NCBI GenBank assembly: GCA_905221605.1
Contig: CAJNDS010002200.1
Span: 112,787 to 176,786, forward strand
DNA: 64,000 bases
Source of the DNA: Symbiodinium natans
Lineage: Eukaryota; Sar; Dinophyceae; Suessiales; Symbiodiniaceae
Direction of reading: 5' to 3'
Part shown: piece by piece, positions 37,621 to 47,407 of the stretch
Numbering within the stretch: position 1 is the first letter of the stretch
How the letters are laid out: each line of letters opens with the position of its first letter
Made by a program: the position numbers and the translations under genes
The notes under the pieces: generated by a model
The model's input: the letters and a program-made list of their open reading frames with translations, nothing else
Database searches by the model: none
What the model was told of the DNA's origin: nothing

Positions 37621-37688
37621 CTCGGTAGTCCCAGCAGATCAGGAGCGTACCCGCGCCCCAAGCTTGGGCGATGCTCGCCTCGGACTGG
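37621..37688 (-). CDS. hydrolase exon, WDYRG strand
   Basis: The frame reads SEASIAQAWGAGTLLICWDY, then R and a split Gly codon. LLICWDYRG is the beta-strand/turn found before the nucleophile in this group. The donor is CGAG|GCCC, a GC donor, and both intron ends show AG|GC. Confidence 0.75.
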
Positions 37689-37719
37689 CTCGCGCCGGAG
37701 CGGTTTGGGATTCTAGGGT

Positions 37720-39370
37720 TTAGGGTTTAGGGTTTAGGGTTTAGGGTTTAGGGTTTAGGGTATAGGATTGGGGGTTTAGCGGTTTAGGGTTTTGGGGCGT
37801 GAGGGCGGGGTTTAGGGTGTAGGGTTGAGGTTGAGGGGTTTAGGGTGCAGGGTTGGTTTCGAGTTGAGGGTGCAGGGGTGCGTTTGGGTTGAGGGTGCAA
37901 GGTGTGAGGTGAGGAGCTGCAGGGCTATAGGTTTAGGGTTTAGGGTTTAGGGTTTAGGGTTTAGGGTTTAGGCTGATTATCAACTTCCGGGCACTGTTGT
38001 GTACTTGCTGGCAGCATTGAAGGAACGAAGTCAAACAGACCCTAAACCCAAACGATTCAGGAATGACCCTATAAACCCTGAACCCTCAACCCAAAACAAC
38101 AAAAGCGGGGTCCGCAATCCAGGCCAGTCTTCAAGGCTACCCTAAAGTTAAGCTGCGCCGAGGGGCAATCATGCTGCCCCACATGGCGAATCCTTTCCTG
38201 AAGAAGCGTAGGGTTTTGGGTTGACTACTTGCGGCGTTTCTTTCCGAACTAAACCCTAAACCCTAACACCCTACACCCCTGAACCCTAAACCGCGGGGTT
38301 AGGGCATAGGGAGTATGGCTCGTAAGCCCTATCATCTAAGTAGTTTGTGAAGTCTGGGGAGCTACATCGACACTCTCCAGGCCTGAAACCCGATACAAGA
38401 AACCCTAAACGCTAAACCTTCAATCCTACACCCTCAGCCCTCAACCCTCAACCCTCAACCCTAAACCTTAAACCTCAAAAGTAGCCCCAGGAGCCCGCTA
38501 AGCCGCAACACCGGAACTCAGCCAAGATGCTGGCCCAAGGGGTTGCAAAAAAGCACGACCTGCCAAGGGCTCACTGAACCCAGAGGCCCTAACACCTAAA
38601 CCATAAACCCTAAACTCTAAACTCTAAATCGACCTTGTGGGGTCTGTCTGGGCCAAACGGGTCTGGGGTTTCGGGTTTGTACATACATATATATATATAT
38701 ACATACATATATATATATATACTTATTTATATATATATATATATGTAAGGTTTATAGGGATGTTTTGGGGTGCATGTAGGCTTGGGGCTCGTGAAGCGCT
38801 TGGATCCCGAACCCTGAACCCTAAAAACCTAAACCCTACTGGATTTTTGGAGCTTCAGGCTTGGGGGCTTCGGGCATCAGCGAGTTTTGCAGGTTTCATT
38901 GCTCCAGCCCGAAATTACCTAGAATCCTCCCCCCCCCCCTCCCCCACCTGATCTGAGAGGTTTTTACAGGATTTGGGCAGGGTGAAGGTTTATGGAAGCG
39001 GATTTGGGCAGGTGCGAGGGTCCAGCCAGGTTTCAGGCAATGAGTTGCAGGGGGTTTGTTTTGCAGGCGATTTCAGGCAGGGGGGTCCCTTGTGAGACTG
39101 GGTGTGTCAGGACGCCATTTCCACATGAAACTTTCTGCCGCTGCGCGGCGAGACGCCCTAGACCGTAAACCCCCTGAACCCTAAACCCTCAACCCCAAAC
39201 CCTCTACACCTACTCTAAACTCTAAACCCTCTAATCCTAAACTCTAACCTCCAAAACCTAAACCCCAAACCCCAAACCCCACACCCCAAACCCCAAGCCC
39301 CAAGCCCCAAACCCCAAACCCCAAACCCCAAACCCTAAACCCTAAACCCTAAACCCTAAACCCCCTACAC
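37720..39370. other. intron: telomere-like variants, (TA)n, scattered weak frames
   Basis: TTTAGGG tracts (37715-37765 and 37925-37975), variant G-rich units, CCCTAAA/CCCTCAA and a TA-rich microsatellite (38680-38745) are present. Weak minus frames occur at about 38130 (RKGFAMWGSM) and 38510 (FLQPLGPASW). The expected oxyanion HG segment of the hydrolase was not found. Confidence 0.6.
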
Positions 39371-39459
39371 CCGATCGCCCAAGGCCTTTTCGCAGTCCTG
39401 GCTCGGGATCCGGCCGCCCGTTTGCCGGATGACCGCGGTGCTGTATCGCAACTCCACCC
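39371..39459 (-). CDS. exon-like island, probable hydrolase N-terminal region
   Basis: Acceptor AACCCAG and donor GTGTAG bound the frame GVELRYSTAVIRQTGGRIPS, then QDCEKALGDR. It lies between (CCCTAAA)n and (TTTGGGG)n/(TTTAGGG)n. The order fits an N-terminal part, though the motif is not diagnostic. Confidence 0.6.
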
Positions 39460-39464
39460 CTGGG

Positions 39465-39600
39465 TTCTGGGTTTGGGGTTTGGGGTTTGGGGTTTGGGGT
39501 TTGGGGTTTGGGGTTTGGGGTTTGGGGTTTGGGGTTTAGGGTTTAGGGTTTAGGGTTTAGGGTTTAGGGTTTAGGGTTTAGGGTTTAGGGTCCAGGGTCC
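39465..39600. repeat. TTTGGGG array passing into TTTAGGG
   Basis: About nine TTTGGGG units are followed by about nine TTTAGGG units, another block-wise variant change. Confidence 0.93.
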
Positions 39601-39929
39601 AGGCGTCGGGTTTGCAGGGGTTAGGTTCATAGGTCTGGGGGGCTTTGGGTTCAGAAGGTCTAGGGTCTAAGGGCTAAGGCACTGGGAGCTTCTGTTGGTT
39701 GAGGGTTTCAGGCTTCTGGCGTCTTTTCTGATATTCAATGTCTGAAAAAAACTTACCTCACGCCCCATCTCCGAATGAACCCTGACCCTCAACCCTCCGC
39801 CCCTAAACCCTAAACTCTAAACCACCCTAGGCCCTGAACCCTAAACCCTAAAGCCGGAAACCCTAAACCCGAAACCCTCAACCCCAAACCCTATACCCTA
39901 AACCCTAAACCCTAAACCCTAAACCCTAA

Positions 39930-40029
39930 GTAGTCCCCACATCCAAAGAAGTGCCAGCGGCCGTCCGGCGTCGTCACGGTCGCCGACTCGGCCTCTGGCG
40001 GAAGCACCTCTCCATTCACGGGCGAACGG
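39930..40029 (-). CDS. probable hydrolase exon, first beta-strands
   Basis: The frame reads SPVNGEVLPPEAESATVTTP, then DGRWHFFGCGDY. TxDGxxxxFxxxG is the usual start of an alpha/beta-hydrolase core. The sense-upstream edge lacks an AG acceptor next to the repeat. Confidence 0.62.
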
Positions 40030-40470
40030 GGGGTTTATGAACCCTAAACCCTAAACTCTAAACCCTAAACCCTAAACTCGGAACCCTAACCCTAAACTCT
40101 AAACCCTAAACCCTAAACTCTAAACCCTAGACTCGGAACTCTAAGCCTGAAACCCCTAAACCCTAAACCCTGAACAGTTCAGAGGAATTTAGGCTTTGAG
40201 GCTTAAGGGTTTAGAGCGTCAGGGTGTAGGGGTTCTAGCGGCTTTGGTGTCTGTAAGAAAATTTAGTTCTGTTGGGCACACCTGAGCCCTATGTTGGGCT
40301 TCTTGTTGGGGGGGCATGTGTCAATGAAACCCTAAACCCTAAACCCTAAACCCTAAACCCTAAACCCTAAACCAGGGGTTCGATACCCTGAGGCCTCTCT
40401 GCACCCGAATCCCTACACCCCTGCAGCACCCTGAAGAATCCCAGCTGACAGGCTGCAGTGGGCCTTTGGC

Positions 40471-40770
40471 TTAGGTCAAGGGAGAGGGAGAACAGTGACC
40501 GATGCTTCTGATACTTGCAGTGGAAGACAGGGGTCTTTCCTTCCGTCTCGGCTGCTCGAGATGCCGTCTCCATTTTCTTGGACCAGCTCTGGGACGTTCG
40601 GGTCCTCGGTCGGCGAGAAAAACCAAAGGGTGCCCCTTTCTCTGCATGGGATCCGATTTGAACGAGCTCATGATGTCTGGGTAATACCCAGCTTCCTCCA
40701 AAGCCGCTGTCCCTTCTGCAGAACAGGCATGGATCGCCCGAGGGGTTTCCACTCCCACAAGCATCTCCAC
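40471..40770 (-). CDS. unassigned coding segment
   Basis: One minus frame reads MLVGVETPRAIHACSAEGTA, ALEEAGYYPDIMSSFKSDPM, QRKGHPLVFLADRGPERP. Other minus frames are open further on (METASRAAETEGKTPVFHCK), which suggests a splice or frameshift near 40590. It is unique, GC-rich and upstream of the hydrolase core. It could be its 5' part or a separate gene. Confidence 0.5.
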   Translation of the reverse strand: MEMLVGVETPRAIHACSAEGTAALEEAGYYPDIMSSFKSDPMQRKGHPLVFLADRGPERPRAGPRKWRRHLEQPRRKERPLSSTASIRSIGHCSPSPLT

Positions 40771-41209
40771 CCCTTAGTCTTCCATCTCCTTCGCGAGGCC
40801 TCTTAAGCAAAGAGTAGCAAAGCACCAACGCACAAAGTCTTGGGATTTAGGGGTTACCGGGGACTTTCTGGGAGGTCCGGAGGTGAACCTTCCCAAAAGC
40901 CCTAAACCCCCTAAACCCTAAACTGCCCTAAACCTGAGGGGTGGGTGCTGTTGGGCATCTGGGATATGAAGCAACACAGAGCAAGGTTTAGGGTTGAGGG
41001 TTTAGGGTAGGCGTGTAATATAGCGGCCTGAAGAATTAGAAGAGGGCTTTGGGGGGTCATTCTAGTATAAATACAAAGGGACCATAAGGGAATATTATTG
41101 GTAACTATTCCGACCCCTACCTTATGATGTCATGTCCCTACTAAGGGGATTATAGTATCCCAAGTGTGCAAAGTGTACCATTTAGCTACTAAAAAAGGGG
41201 TCTACTCGG

Positions 41210-41327
41210 AGGTTCATGGTAGTTGATAACCACTTATAGCTGTACTTCTAACCCACTCATAAGACCCTCAAGTGCCCTAATATGGTTATAAGTACAGCTA
41301 TAAGTTCATGCTATCATCTCAGGCCTC
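41210..41327. mobile_element. palindromic element, family B, copy 6
   Basis: CTCGGAGGTTCATGGTAG..TTATAGCTGTACTT and AAGTACAGCTATAAGTTCATG are inverted arms around CCCTAATATGG. Confidence 0.78.
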
Positions 41328-41546
41328 CCATTAGACCGCGGACCTGGCGCAGTTATGGCTTGCAAGCTCTTTGAGGACCACGTGTTGGATCCTCCCAATT
41401 TTAAGTATCCCTCGTACTTAAACCCCAACCCTAAACCCCAAATCCTAAACCCTAAACCGGAAACCCGAAGTCCTAAACCCTAAACCCTAAACCCTAAACC
41501 CTAAACCCTAAACCCTAAACCCTAAACCCTAAACCCTGCGACCCAC

Positions 41547-41622
41547 CTCGCGGGTGATCTTGACCTCCTGAGTATGGAAATCGTGGCAACAGCAGTAGCT
41601 CGCGGTTTCGGGGCGAAGAGCC
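41547..41622 (-). CDS. exon-like island, Cys/His segment
   Basis: The frame reads RPETASYCCCHDFHTQEVKI, then TRE, and ends at a GTGGGT donor. The upstream acceptor is TTTAG from a telomere-like unit. Three adjacent Cys and two His look functional, but no zinc-binding family was recognised. Confidence 0.62.
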
Positions 41623-41974
41623 CTAAACCCTAAACCCTCAACCCTAAACCCTCAACCCTAAACCCTAAACCCCAAACCCTCAACCTCCCCATGGACCCCC
41701 GGCCGAAGCAATAACAAACCACAACCAAGGTAGCGAAGTAATGAACACCAGTGTGCGGGTAAACGCAGCAAGACCGACTCTAAACGCAAGAGTTGGTCAG
41801 AGTAAGAAAGACCCTAAACCCTAAACCCTAAACCCTAAACCCTAAACCCTAAAACCCCTGTACAGCAATAGCGACAATGCTGACTGTATGACTCTTCACT
41901 GCTCACAGGACTTGGGGCCCTTCAGGCGGCTCTGAAGTGTTCAAAAATCTGAAGAATTTAGGGTCTTAAGGTCT

Positions 41975-42170
41975 TGAGGGTGTAGGGCCTCAAGAACTTA
42001 GGGTTCGGGTCTTACGGGTGTAGGGTCTCAAGAACTTAGGGTTAGGGTCTTAAGGGTGTGGGGTCTCAAGAATTTAGGGTTCGGGTCTTAAGGGTCTTAG
42101 GGTCTCAAGAACTTAGGGTTCGGGTCTTAAGGGTCTTAAGGTCTTAAGGGTGTAGGGTGTCAAGGGTTTA
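41975..42170. repeat. about 40-bp tandem repeat
   Basis: The unit contains AGGGTCTCAAGAACTTAGGG followed by TTCGGGTCTTAAGGGT; about five diverged copies. Confidence 0.88.
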
Positions 42171-42532
42171 GGGTCTGACGGGTCTGGGTCGTTAAGGATT
42201 TGGGCTTCAGGATTTGGCAGCTTTGGAGGGCTTGGGGGGGGGGAAGGGGGGAGGGGGGGGGGCCTAAACCCCTAAACCCCTAAACCCCTAAACCCCTAAA
42301 CCCCTCAACCCTTAACCCTAAACCCTAAACCCTATTGTGGGGATCCTAGGAACTTCGGGGCTTGCATCCCTAATCCCTGAACCCTGAACCGCATTGCAAC
42401 GATAATCGGTGAACTTCTGAGGGGCATCTTCTGTATCCCCTTTCAGGTTGCAAAGAACAAGTTTAGGGTTTAGGGTTTAGGGTTTGGGGTTTAGGGTTTA
42501 GGGTTTGCTTAGGGACCCCTATAACACCCCTA

Positions 42533-42655
42533 GAACTCTCCCAGATGTCGAGTCGCGTACTTGGCCTTCCCAAGGTTAAAGATCAGCGACCACACCAGCG
42601 CGCAGCCAAGGAAGAAGAGGCATGCCGGCAACCAGAGGGGGGAGAACACCACCAG
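42533..42655 (-). CDS. exon with transmembrane helix
   Basis: After an acceptor GTCTAAG the frame reads RLVVFSPLWLPACLFFLGCA, LVWSLIFNLGKAKYATRHLG, EF to a TAG at 42530. It is one strong membrane helix with a basic flank. Its first 18 bases are duplicated at 42703-42720. Confidence 0.7.
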
Positions 42656-42720
42656 CCTTAGACGGTTTAGGGTTTTGGGTTTAGGGTTTAGGGTTTAGGG
42701 CTAGAACACCACCAGCCTTA
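42643..42720. repeat. 18-bp direct duplication flanking a telomere-like tract
   Basis: AGAACACCACCAGCCTTA occurs at 42643-42660 and again at 42703-42720, exactly 60 bp apart. TTTAGGG-type units lie between. It looks like a target-site or repair duplication made when the tract was inserted. Confidence 0.92.
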
Positions 42721-42950
42721 CTTGGAGGTTCATTTCTACTTCTGAACGGTTTTAGGGTTTTTAGGGTTAGGTTCATGGTATTTCTTAGCGGTTTTAGGGT
42801 TTTTAGGTTCATGGTACTTATTTTAACAACTTATAATTAACTGTACTTTACATCTGCACTTATAACCATATTAGGGCACTTTTTCGGGGCTTAGAAGTGG
42901 GCGAAAAGTTCAGCTATAATTGGATAACAAGTACCCTGAACCACCACCCT
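42718..42950. mobile_element. palindromic element, family B, copy 7, expanded
   Basis: It begins TTACTTGGAGGTTCAT. The left arm is partly repeated (GGTTCATGGTA twice) with TTTTAGGGTTTTTAGG inserts, then the core CCATATTAGGGCACT and an arm ending ACCCTGAACCACC. Confidence 0.72.
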
Positions 42951-43137
42951 TAGACTCAAACATATTGTATGAATACATATGCATATATAGTACCTCACCA
43001 TAAATCCTAACCCAAAACCCGAAACAGAGGACATCTAATACAGGACCTCAATCACCTAACAGCCTAAACCCGAAACCTCAAACCCCCTTGAGAATGCTCC
43101 CTGGTCTGGTAGAAGGCCAGTATCAACCCTAAACATT

Positions 43138-43216
43138 GGGATGTTCCCCCTCCTACTAGCAGTCCTTAACAGGGATGATAATAGGGGGTTTCTACAATCC
43201 CTAGGGGGAAAACATC
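43138..43216. mobile_element. palindromic element, family A, copy 5, shortened
   Basis: GGGATGTTCCCCCTCCTACT and AGGGGGAAAACATCC remain; the right inner arm is deleted. Confidence 0.8.
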
Positions 43217-43741
43217 CACCCTGCACACCCTAATTAAAACCTCCATGCTCCTTTTCGGCCTTCGGGCTTAGAGAGGTGCTCTTTAAAAACAGGGCCGAGG
43301 GCCGTTTTGTCGGATCTCTAGTGCCTTAAAGATGACTTGCTGCGTAGGGTGCCCAACAGGAGTAAGCCCTACACACTCTGGATGCCTGTGTGGGCACGGA
43401 GTAGCACAATGAACACCCAAACGAAAAGGCAGAGAAGAAGAGGGGAAGCCCAAGCGTCACCCTTACACCCTAAACCAAGTAAACCACCTAAACCGCACAC
43501 ACTAACGCAGCTAATTATACATATTCGTTTATGTTTTTTACGGTTAAGTTTGCATATAAAACACATAACAAATATAGATTATAACTATAGATATGAGTAT
43601 AAGTAGAAATATATACGTATCTATCTAAATAAATAAATAAATATATATATATACATATGTATGTATATAAGATACGTATATAGTACCTAGAGTGTGTATA
43701 TGAATATTCTTATATACACACATACCATCCCCCTCTGCCAC

Positions 43742-43850
43742 CTAGGTGCAACAAGATTTGGCCTCCCCATCCCCCGTACCACTCGACCCCCGAGGCAAAC
43801 TCCATCGCGGCGAGTGGTGGTGCAAGGTCGCGCAAAAGATGCAAAGCTTC
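43742..43850 (-). CDS. exon-like island, unassigned
   Basis: Acceptor GGATTCAG and donor GTGGCAG bound the frame ALHLLRDLAPPLAAMEFASG, then VEWYGGWGGQILLHL. Composition is convincing. It may follow the 44.8 kb island in the same protein. Confidence 0.62.
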
Positions 43851-44126
43851 CTGAATCCTAAACCCTAAGCCCTAAACCCTAAATTAAGTGTGTCGGAACC
43901 CTTTTATTGTGCCTTCTGCGCTCTTTCTGGTCCTTCTGGCAACCTAAGCAACTGTCTTCAATTCCAGCGCTTGGGATATTTTGGCGTCCCGGGGCAGATC
44001 GGAGCAAAAAGCTGCGAGTCAAAAAGAAACTCCTATGAGCCTTAAGGGGTTTAGGGGTTTAGGGCTTAGGGGTTTAGGGTTTAGGGTTTAGGGGTTTGGG
44101 GTTTAGGTTTAGGGTTTAGGGGGATT

Positions 44127-44228
44127 GGGATGTTCCCCCTTATACTAACAGCTCCTTAAATGAGGGATTATACTAGGGGGCACTAAAATCCTTATGAAGG
44201 ACTGTCAGTATAAGGGGGAACATTCCAG
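44127..44228. mobile_element. palindromic element, family A, copy 6
   Basis: GGGATGTTCCCCCTTATACT and AGTATAAGGGGGAACATTCC are nearly perfect ends. Confidence 0.9.
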
Positions 44229-44772
44229 CTTAACGACCATAACCCCCCTAAGAACCTTGTACCTGACTCTCCCATGAACTTCGGTGCACCCTAGACCCCA
44301 AGCCCTGAAGCCCAAAAACCCTACACCCTAAACCCTAAACCCTAAACCCTAAGTTCAAACTTCCACAAAAAGCTATAGTCACCGTCGCCCCCATCAGCTG
44401 CGGGCTCCGAGTTTTAGGGCTTAAGTGTAGGATTTTAGGGTTGGGGCGTAGGGTTTAGAGTTAGGGTGCAGGGTTTAGGGATTAATTATACATGTACTTC
44501 AAAGCCCCGTCAGACCCCTGAACATCTAAAACCCGAAGTTCCAAGCCTCTAAGCCCTAAACCTGAAAACAACCTGAATCTCAAACCCCTACACCTCGCCC
44601 TACCTAAACCTTCCTAAGCCCCAAAACCCCATACCCATACACCCCTCAAGCCCCAACAAACTAAACCCCAAAACCCAAAAACCAAAAACCCAAAACCCCT
44701 AAATCTCTCAAGCCCCAAACTCTAAACCCTAAACCCTCTAACCCTAAACCCTAAACCCCCCAAGCAAAACAC

Positions 44773-44863
44773 CCCGCTGGCGGCCTTGGTCGGGGAGCGG
44801 TAGCGGTGACCGCACCTCGAGGCTACAGCCAAGGCCCACGTGGACCAGGACCTCGGCATAGGG
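44773..44863 (-). CDS. exon-like island, weakly prefoldin/UXT-like
   Basis: Acceptor CCCTCAG opens the frame PYAEVLVHVGLGCSLEVRSP, then LPLPDQGRQR. VxVxVGLGxxxE is a pattern seen in prefoldin alpha-type/UXT proteins (xVxVGxGFxVE). It is short, so the family is only a suggestion. It lies between (CCCTAAA)n and (TTTAGGG)n. Confidence 0.6.
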
Positions 44864-44946
44864 CTGAGGGTTTAGGGTTTAGGGTTTAGTGTTTAGAGTT
44901 TAGGGTTTAAGTTTATGGTTTAGGGTTTAGTGTTCAGGGCTAGCCC

Positions 44947-45024
44947 TTTTGACTTAGTAAGGTGGGGTTTGGGGATTATAAAAGGATATCTAGGGGACCT
45001 TGAAGTAGATTTGCTGAGTCAAGA
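44947..45024. mobile_element. palindromic element, family E
   Basis: CTTTTGACTTAGTAAGGTGG and TTGCTGAGTCAAGAG are inverted ends, homologous to 5193-5308. Confidence 0.72.
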
Positions 45025-45244
45025 GAGCTGGCCAGCGACCCAGACCGGCGGATTTTGACGGTTTCAGGGTTCAGGGTTCAAAGCTGTAGGATGTTTAGGG
45101 GCTCAGGGTTTAGGGGTTTTAGGGGTTTTAGGGGTTTTCGGGTTATACATGTTCGTAAACTCTCAGATCGTCTTTCAGTCGAGTTCTTGTAGTCGATGCC
45201 GCCTGAAACTGTAACTGTGACATGGCATGTCGCCGCTTGCCAAT

Positions 45245-45384
45245 ATGCCCCCTTATACTAACAGTCCCTAATTGGGATTATAACAGGGGGGTACTAGAAT
45301 CATACTAACAGTCCCTGGTAGGGATTCTAATAGGGGCACTCCAATCCCTATTAAGGATTGTTCGTATAAGGGAGAGCACCCCAA
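45245..45384. mobile_element. palindromic element, family A, copy 7, internal duplication
   Basis: ATACTAACAGTCCC is present twice (about 45255 and 45302) before the right arm TTAAGGATTGTTCGTATAAG, a partial tandem duplication of one arm. Confidence 0.82.
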
Positions 45385-45940
45385 GCTACCGGCTACCGAG
45401 TTTGGCCGGGAGCCACGTGCCCCCTCCCCACGTGAAACCCTTCTGCAATCTTCACTCAACTCTTTCACCTCTAAACCCCGAACCCTAAACGCTAACCCCG
45501 GCCCCTTCTTCACCCAAAAGCCGCAAGTGCAAGGCCCTACTTAAGCTCTAAAAGTCCACTAGAAGTTGTCTCATCTTAACTGTTCTTTCGCCACACGCAC
45601 TACAACATCTTGTAGATAAGGAATATCACAAAACAGAAATTGGATCCTCATATGATCTAAGGAAATTCTACATGAAAAAAGGGGAATGTTGGAGCCTCTA
45701 GGCAAGGAATTCGGGACACAGGCACCCTCGCTAATCCCTTGAAGCTTAGTTTGGGGGAAAAGGAACTCCCTAATTCCCGATTACAGTAATAACTTACCCT
45801 TAACCCTAAACCAAACCCTAGACCCTAAACCCTAAACCCCACACCCTGAACCCTGAACCCTAACCCTTAACCCTAAACCCTAAACCCTAAACCCCACACC
45901 CTGAACCCTGAACCCTAAGCCTAAACCCTAAACCCTAAAC

Positions 45941-46005
45941 CCTTTCGGCTGACTGGCGCCTCGCAGGGGACAAGGGCATCGAAGATGAAACTGAGGGTCC
46001 ACCTA
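45941..46005 (-). CDS. exon-like island, unassigned
   Basis: Acceptor CGCCTGAG opens RWTLSFIFDALVPCEAPVSR, with a GTTTAGGG edge as donor. It lies between CCCTAAA and TTTAGGG tracts. Confidence 0.55.
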
Positions 46006-46213
46006 CTCAGGCGTTGGGGTCTAGGGTTTAGGGTTTAGGGTTAGGTTTTAGGGTATAGGGTTTAGGGTGTAGGGTGTAGGGTTTAGGGGGCTTAGGGGGC
46101 TTAGGGAAGCCCAACACCCTCCCCTTCAGCAGTGCTAAACCCTGAACCCTATAACCTCTTTTCACCCCAGAAGACCGATAAATCCCGCAAAGCCGGATAG
46201 AAGACTAAACGTC

Positions 46214-46311
46214 GGGATGTTCCCCCTGTATACTAACAGTCCTTAATAGGGATTGTAGTACCCCCTATGAAAACCCCGATTAAGAACTGTGAGTATAAGG
46301 GGGCCATCCCA
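46214..46311. mobile_element. palindromic element, family A, copy 8
   Basis: GGGATGTTCCCCCTGTATAC and GAGTATAAGGGGGCCATCCC, with CAGTCCTTAATAGGG opposite CGATTAAGAACTG. Confidence 0.88.
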
Positions 46312-46728
46312 AACTAAGAGCCATAAAGCTACAGAAAGCCCTCTAAAAGGCCGTGTTAAGCAACAAAAAGCCCTATAGCCCCCCCCCCCCCCTGCCTTGA
46401 AAATCTGGAGCCACAGTCGCTGAACCCAGAAACCCTATAAGAACCTACACCCTCCAAAATCTTTAATGCACCCGTAGCTCCTACGCAAACGCGTAGCTCC
46501 TAAACCGTAAAGCCTAAATCCCTCAGACCCCTAAACCCTGAACCCTAAACCCCTAAATCGCCTTGGACCCCTAACCCTCCGAACCCTAAGAACCCGAGGG
46601 CTTGAAGGCAACTCCTGAAAGTCAGGGCCCTCTAAGACTCAAACCCCTCATCCCCTGATCCCTAAGCACCGTAAGAACCTAATCCCTAAACCCGGACCCC
46701 CTAAACCCTCCGAACCCTATAAGAACCC

Positions 46729-46806
46729 CTAGGCTTTCCAGGCAAGGCGCTGCTCCACGCCGTCGGGGCTCAGCGTGCAAGCGAGCTGCACGGACTTAGC
46801 ACGCAC
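46729..46806 (-). CDS. exon-like island with stop
   Basis: After an acceptor AAGCCCAG the frame reads VRAKSVQLACTLSPDGVEQR, then LAWKA and TAG. The well-formed acceptor and composition support coding. Whether TAG is the true end or lies beyond a donor is open. Confidence 0.62.
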   Translation of the reverse strand: MRAKSVQLACTLSPDGVEQRLAWKA

Positions 46807-46966
46807 CTGGGCTTAGGGTATAGGGTTTAGGGTTTCGGGCGCAGGTTCCCAAAGCCAAAGGCTGGAGGACTTAGAGCTCATGGGTTTACGAGCTTCAAGA
46901 TCAAGCCCAGAAAACCTATAACCCCTCAACCTTTTGGGTTTAGGATTCAGGGTTCGGGCTTTGGAA

Positions 46967-47062
46967 AAGCTAGGGGTTTTGTGGGCCGGGGCTCTTTTTT
47001 GTCAACGCCGAAGTCTTTTGCACCTTCAGCTGTCAGCAGCTTTGATTGCGCCCCCCTTTGAG
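46967..47062 (-). CDS. exon-like island, lysine/proline-rich
   Basis: Acceptor GGGGCAG opens QRGAQSKLLTAEGAKDFGVD, then KKEPRPTKP. Hydrophilic linker-like sequence; the left border is unclear. Confidence 0.48.
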
Positions 47063-47073
47063 CTGCCCCTTGG

Positions 47074-47285
47074 GGACCAAATAATAATCCTTAGGAGGGT
47101 TTAGGGTTCATATTTCCCAGTATAGGAGATGTAGTAGGTTCATATTACCTTTGGGGACCAAATAATCCTTAGGAGGGTTTAGGGTTCATATTTCCCAGTA
47201 GAGGAGATATAGTAGGTTCATATTACCTTTATAGGAATAAAAGTAGGAGAGGGTGTATGGCCCCAGTTTTGGGGTTCATTTGGTC
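47074..47285. repeat. tandem duplication with inverted ends
   Basis: A roughly 80-bp unit (GGGGACCAAATAATCCTTAG ... GTAGGTTCATATTACCTT) is present twice. The whole is closed by an inverted copy of its start (TTCATTTGGTCCCC). Probably a foldback element with one arm duplicated. Confidence 0.85.
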
Positions 47286-47407
47286 CCCAAGAATGGAGGA
47301 CTCCCAAGTCCGTCTTCCATACGCATCTGCAAGCGTGTTAGGGTTTAGGGTTTAGGGTTTAGGGTTTAGGGTTTAGGGTTTAGGGTGTAGGGTTTAGGGT
47401 TTAGGGT

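Larger units (their letters stand above)
22530..40029 (-). other. alpha/beta-hydrolase gene spread over about 17.5 kb
   Basis: Islands across this span carry, in sense order, an N-terminal TTPDGRWHFFGCG strand, a WDYRG strand, GHSMGVQ (nucleophile elbow), FLNGTYG, IAGIWDFLTP (acid loop) and SGHFTCLEHPE (catalytic His). That is the order of the alpha/beta-hydrolase fold and resembles the WDYRG...GWSMGVQVALE type of esterase/epoxide-hydrolase-like proteins. Phase is consistent over six consecutive exons from 37.7 to 33.2 kb. Introns run from about 0.6 kb to several kb of telomere-like repeat and palindromes, with a decayed transposon gene nested near 29-30 kb. The substrate cannot be inferred. 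The oxyanion HG segment was not located. Confidence 0.75.
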
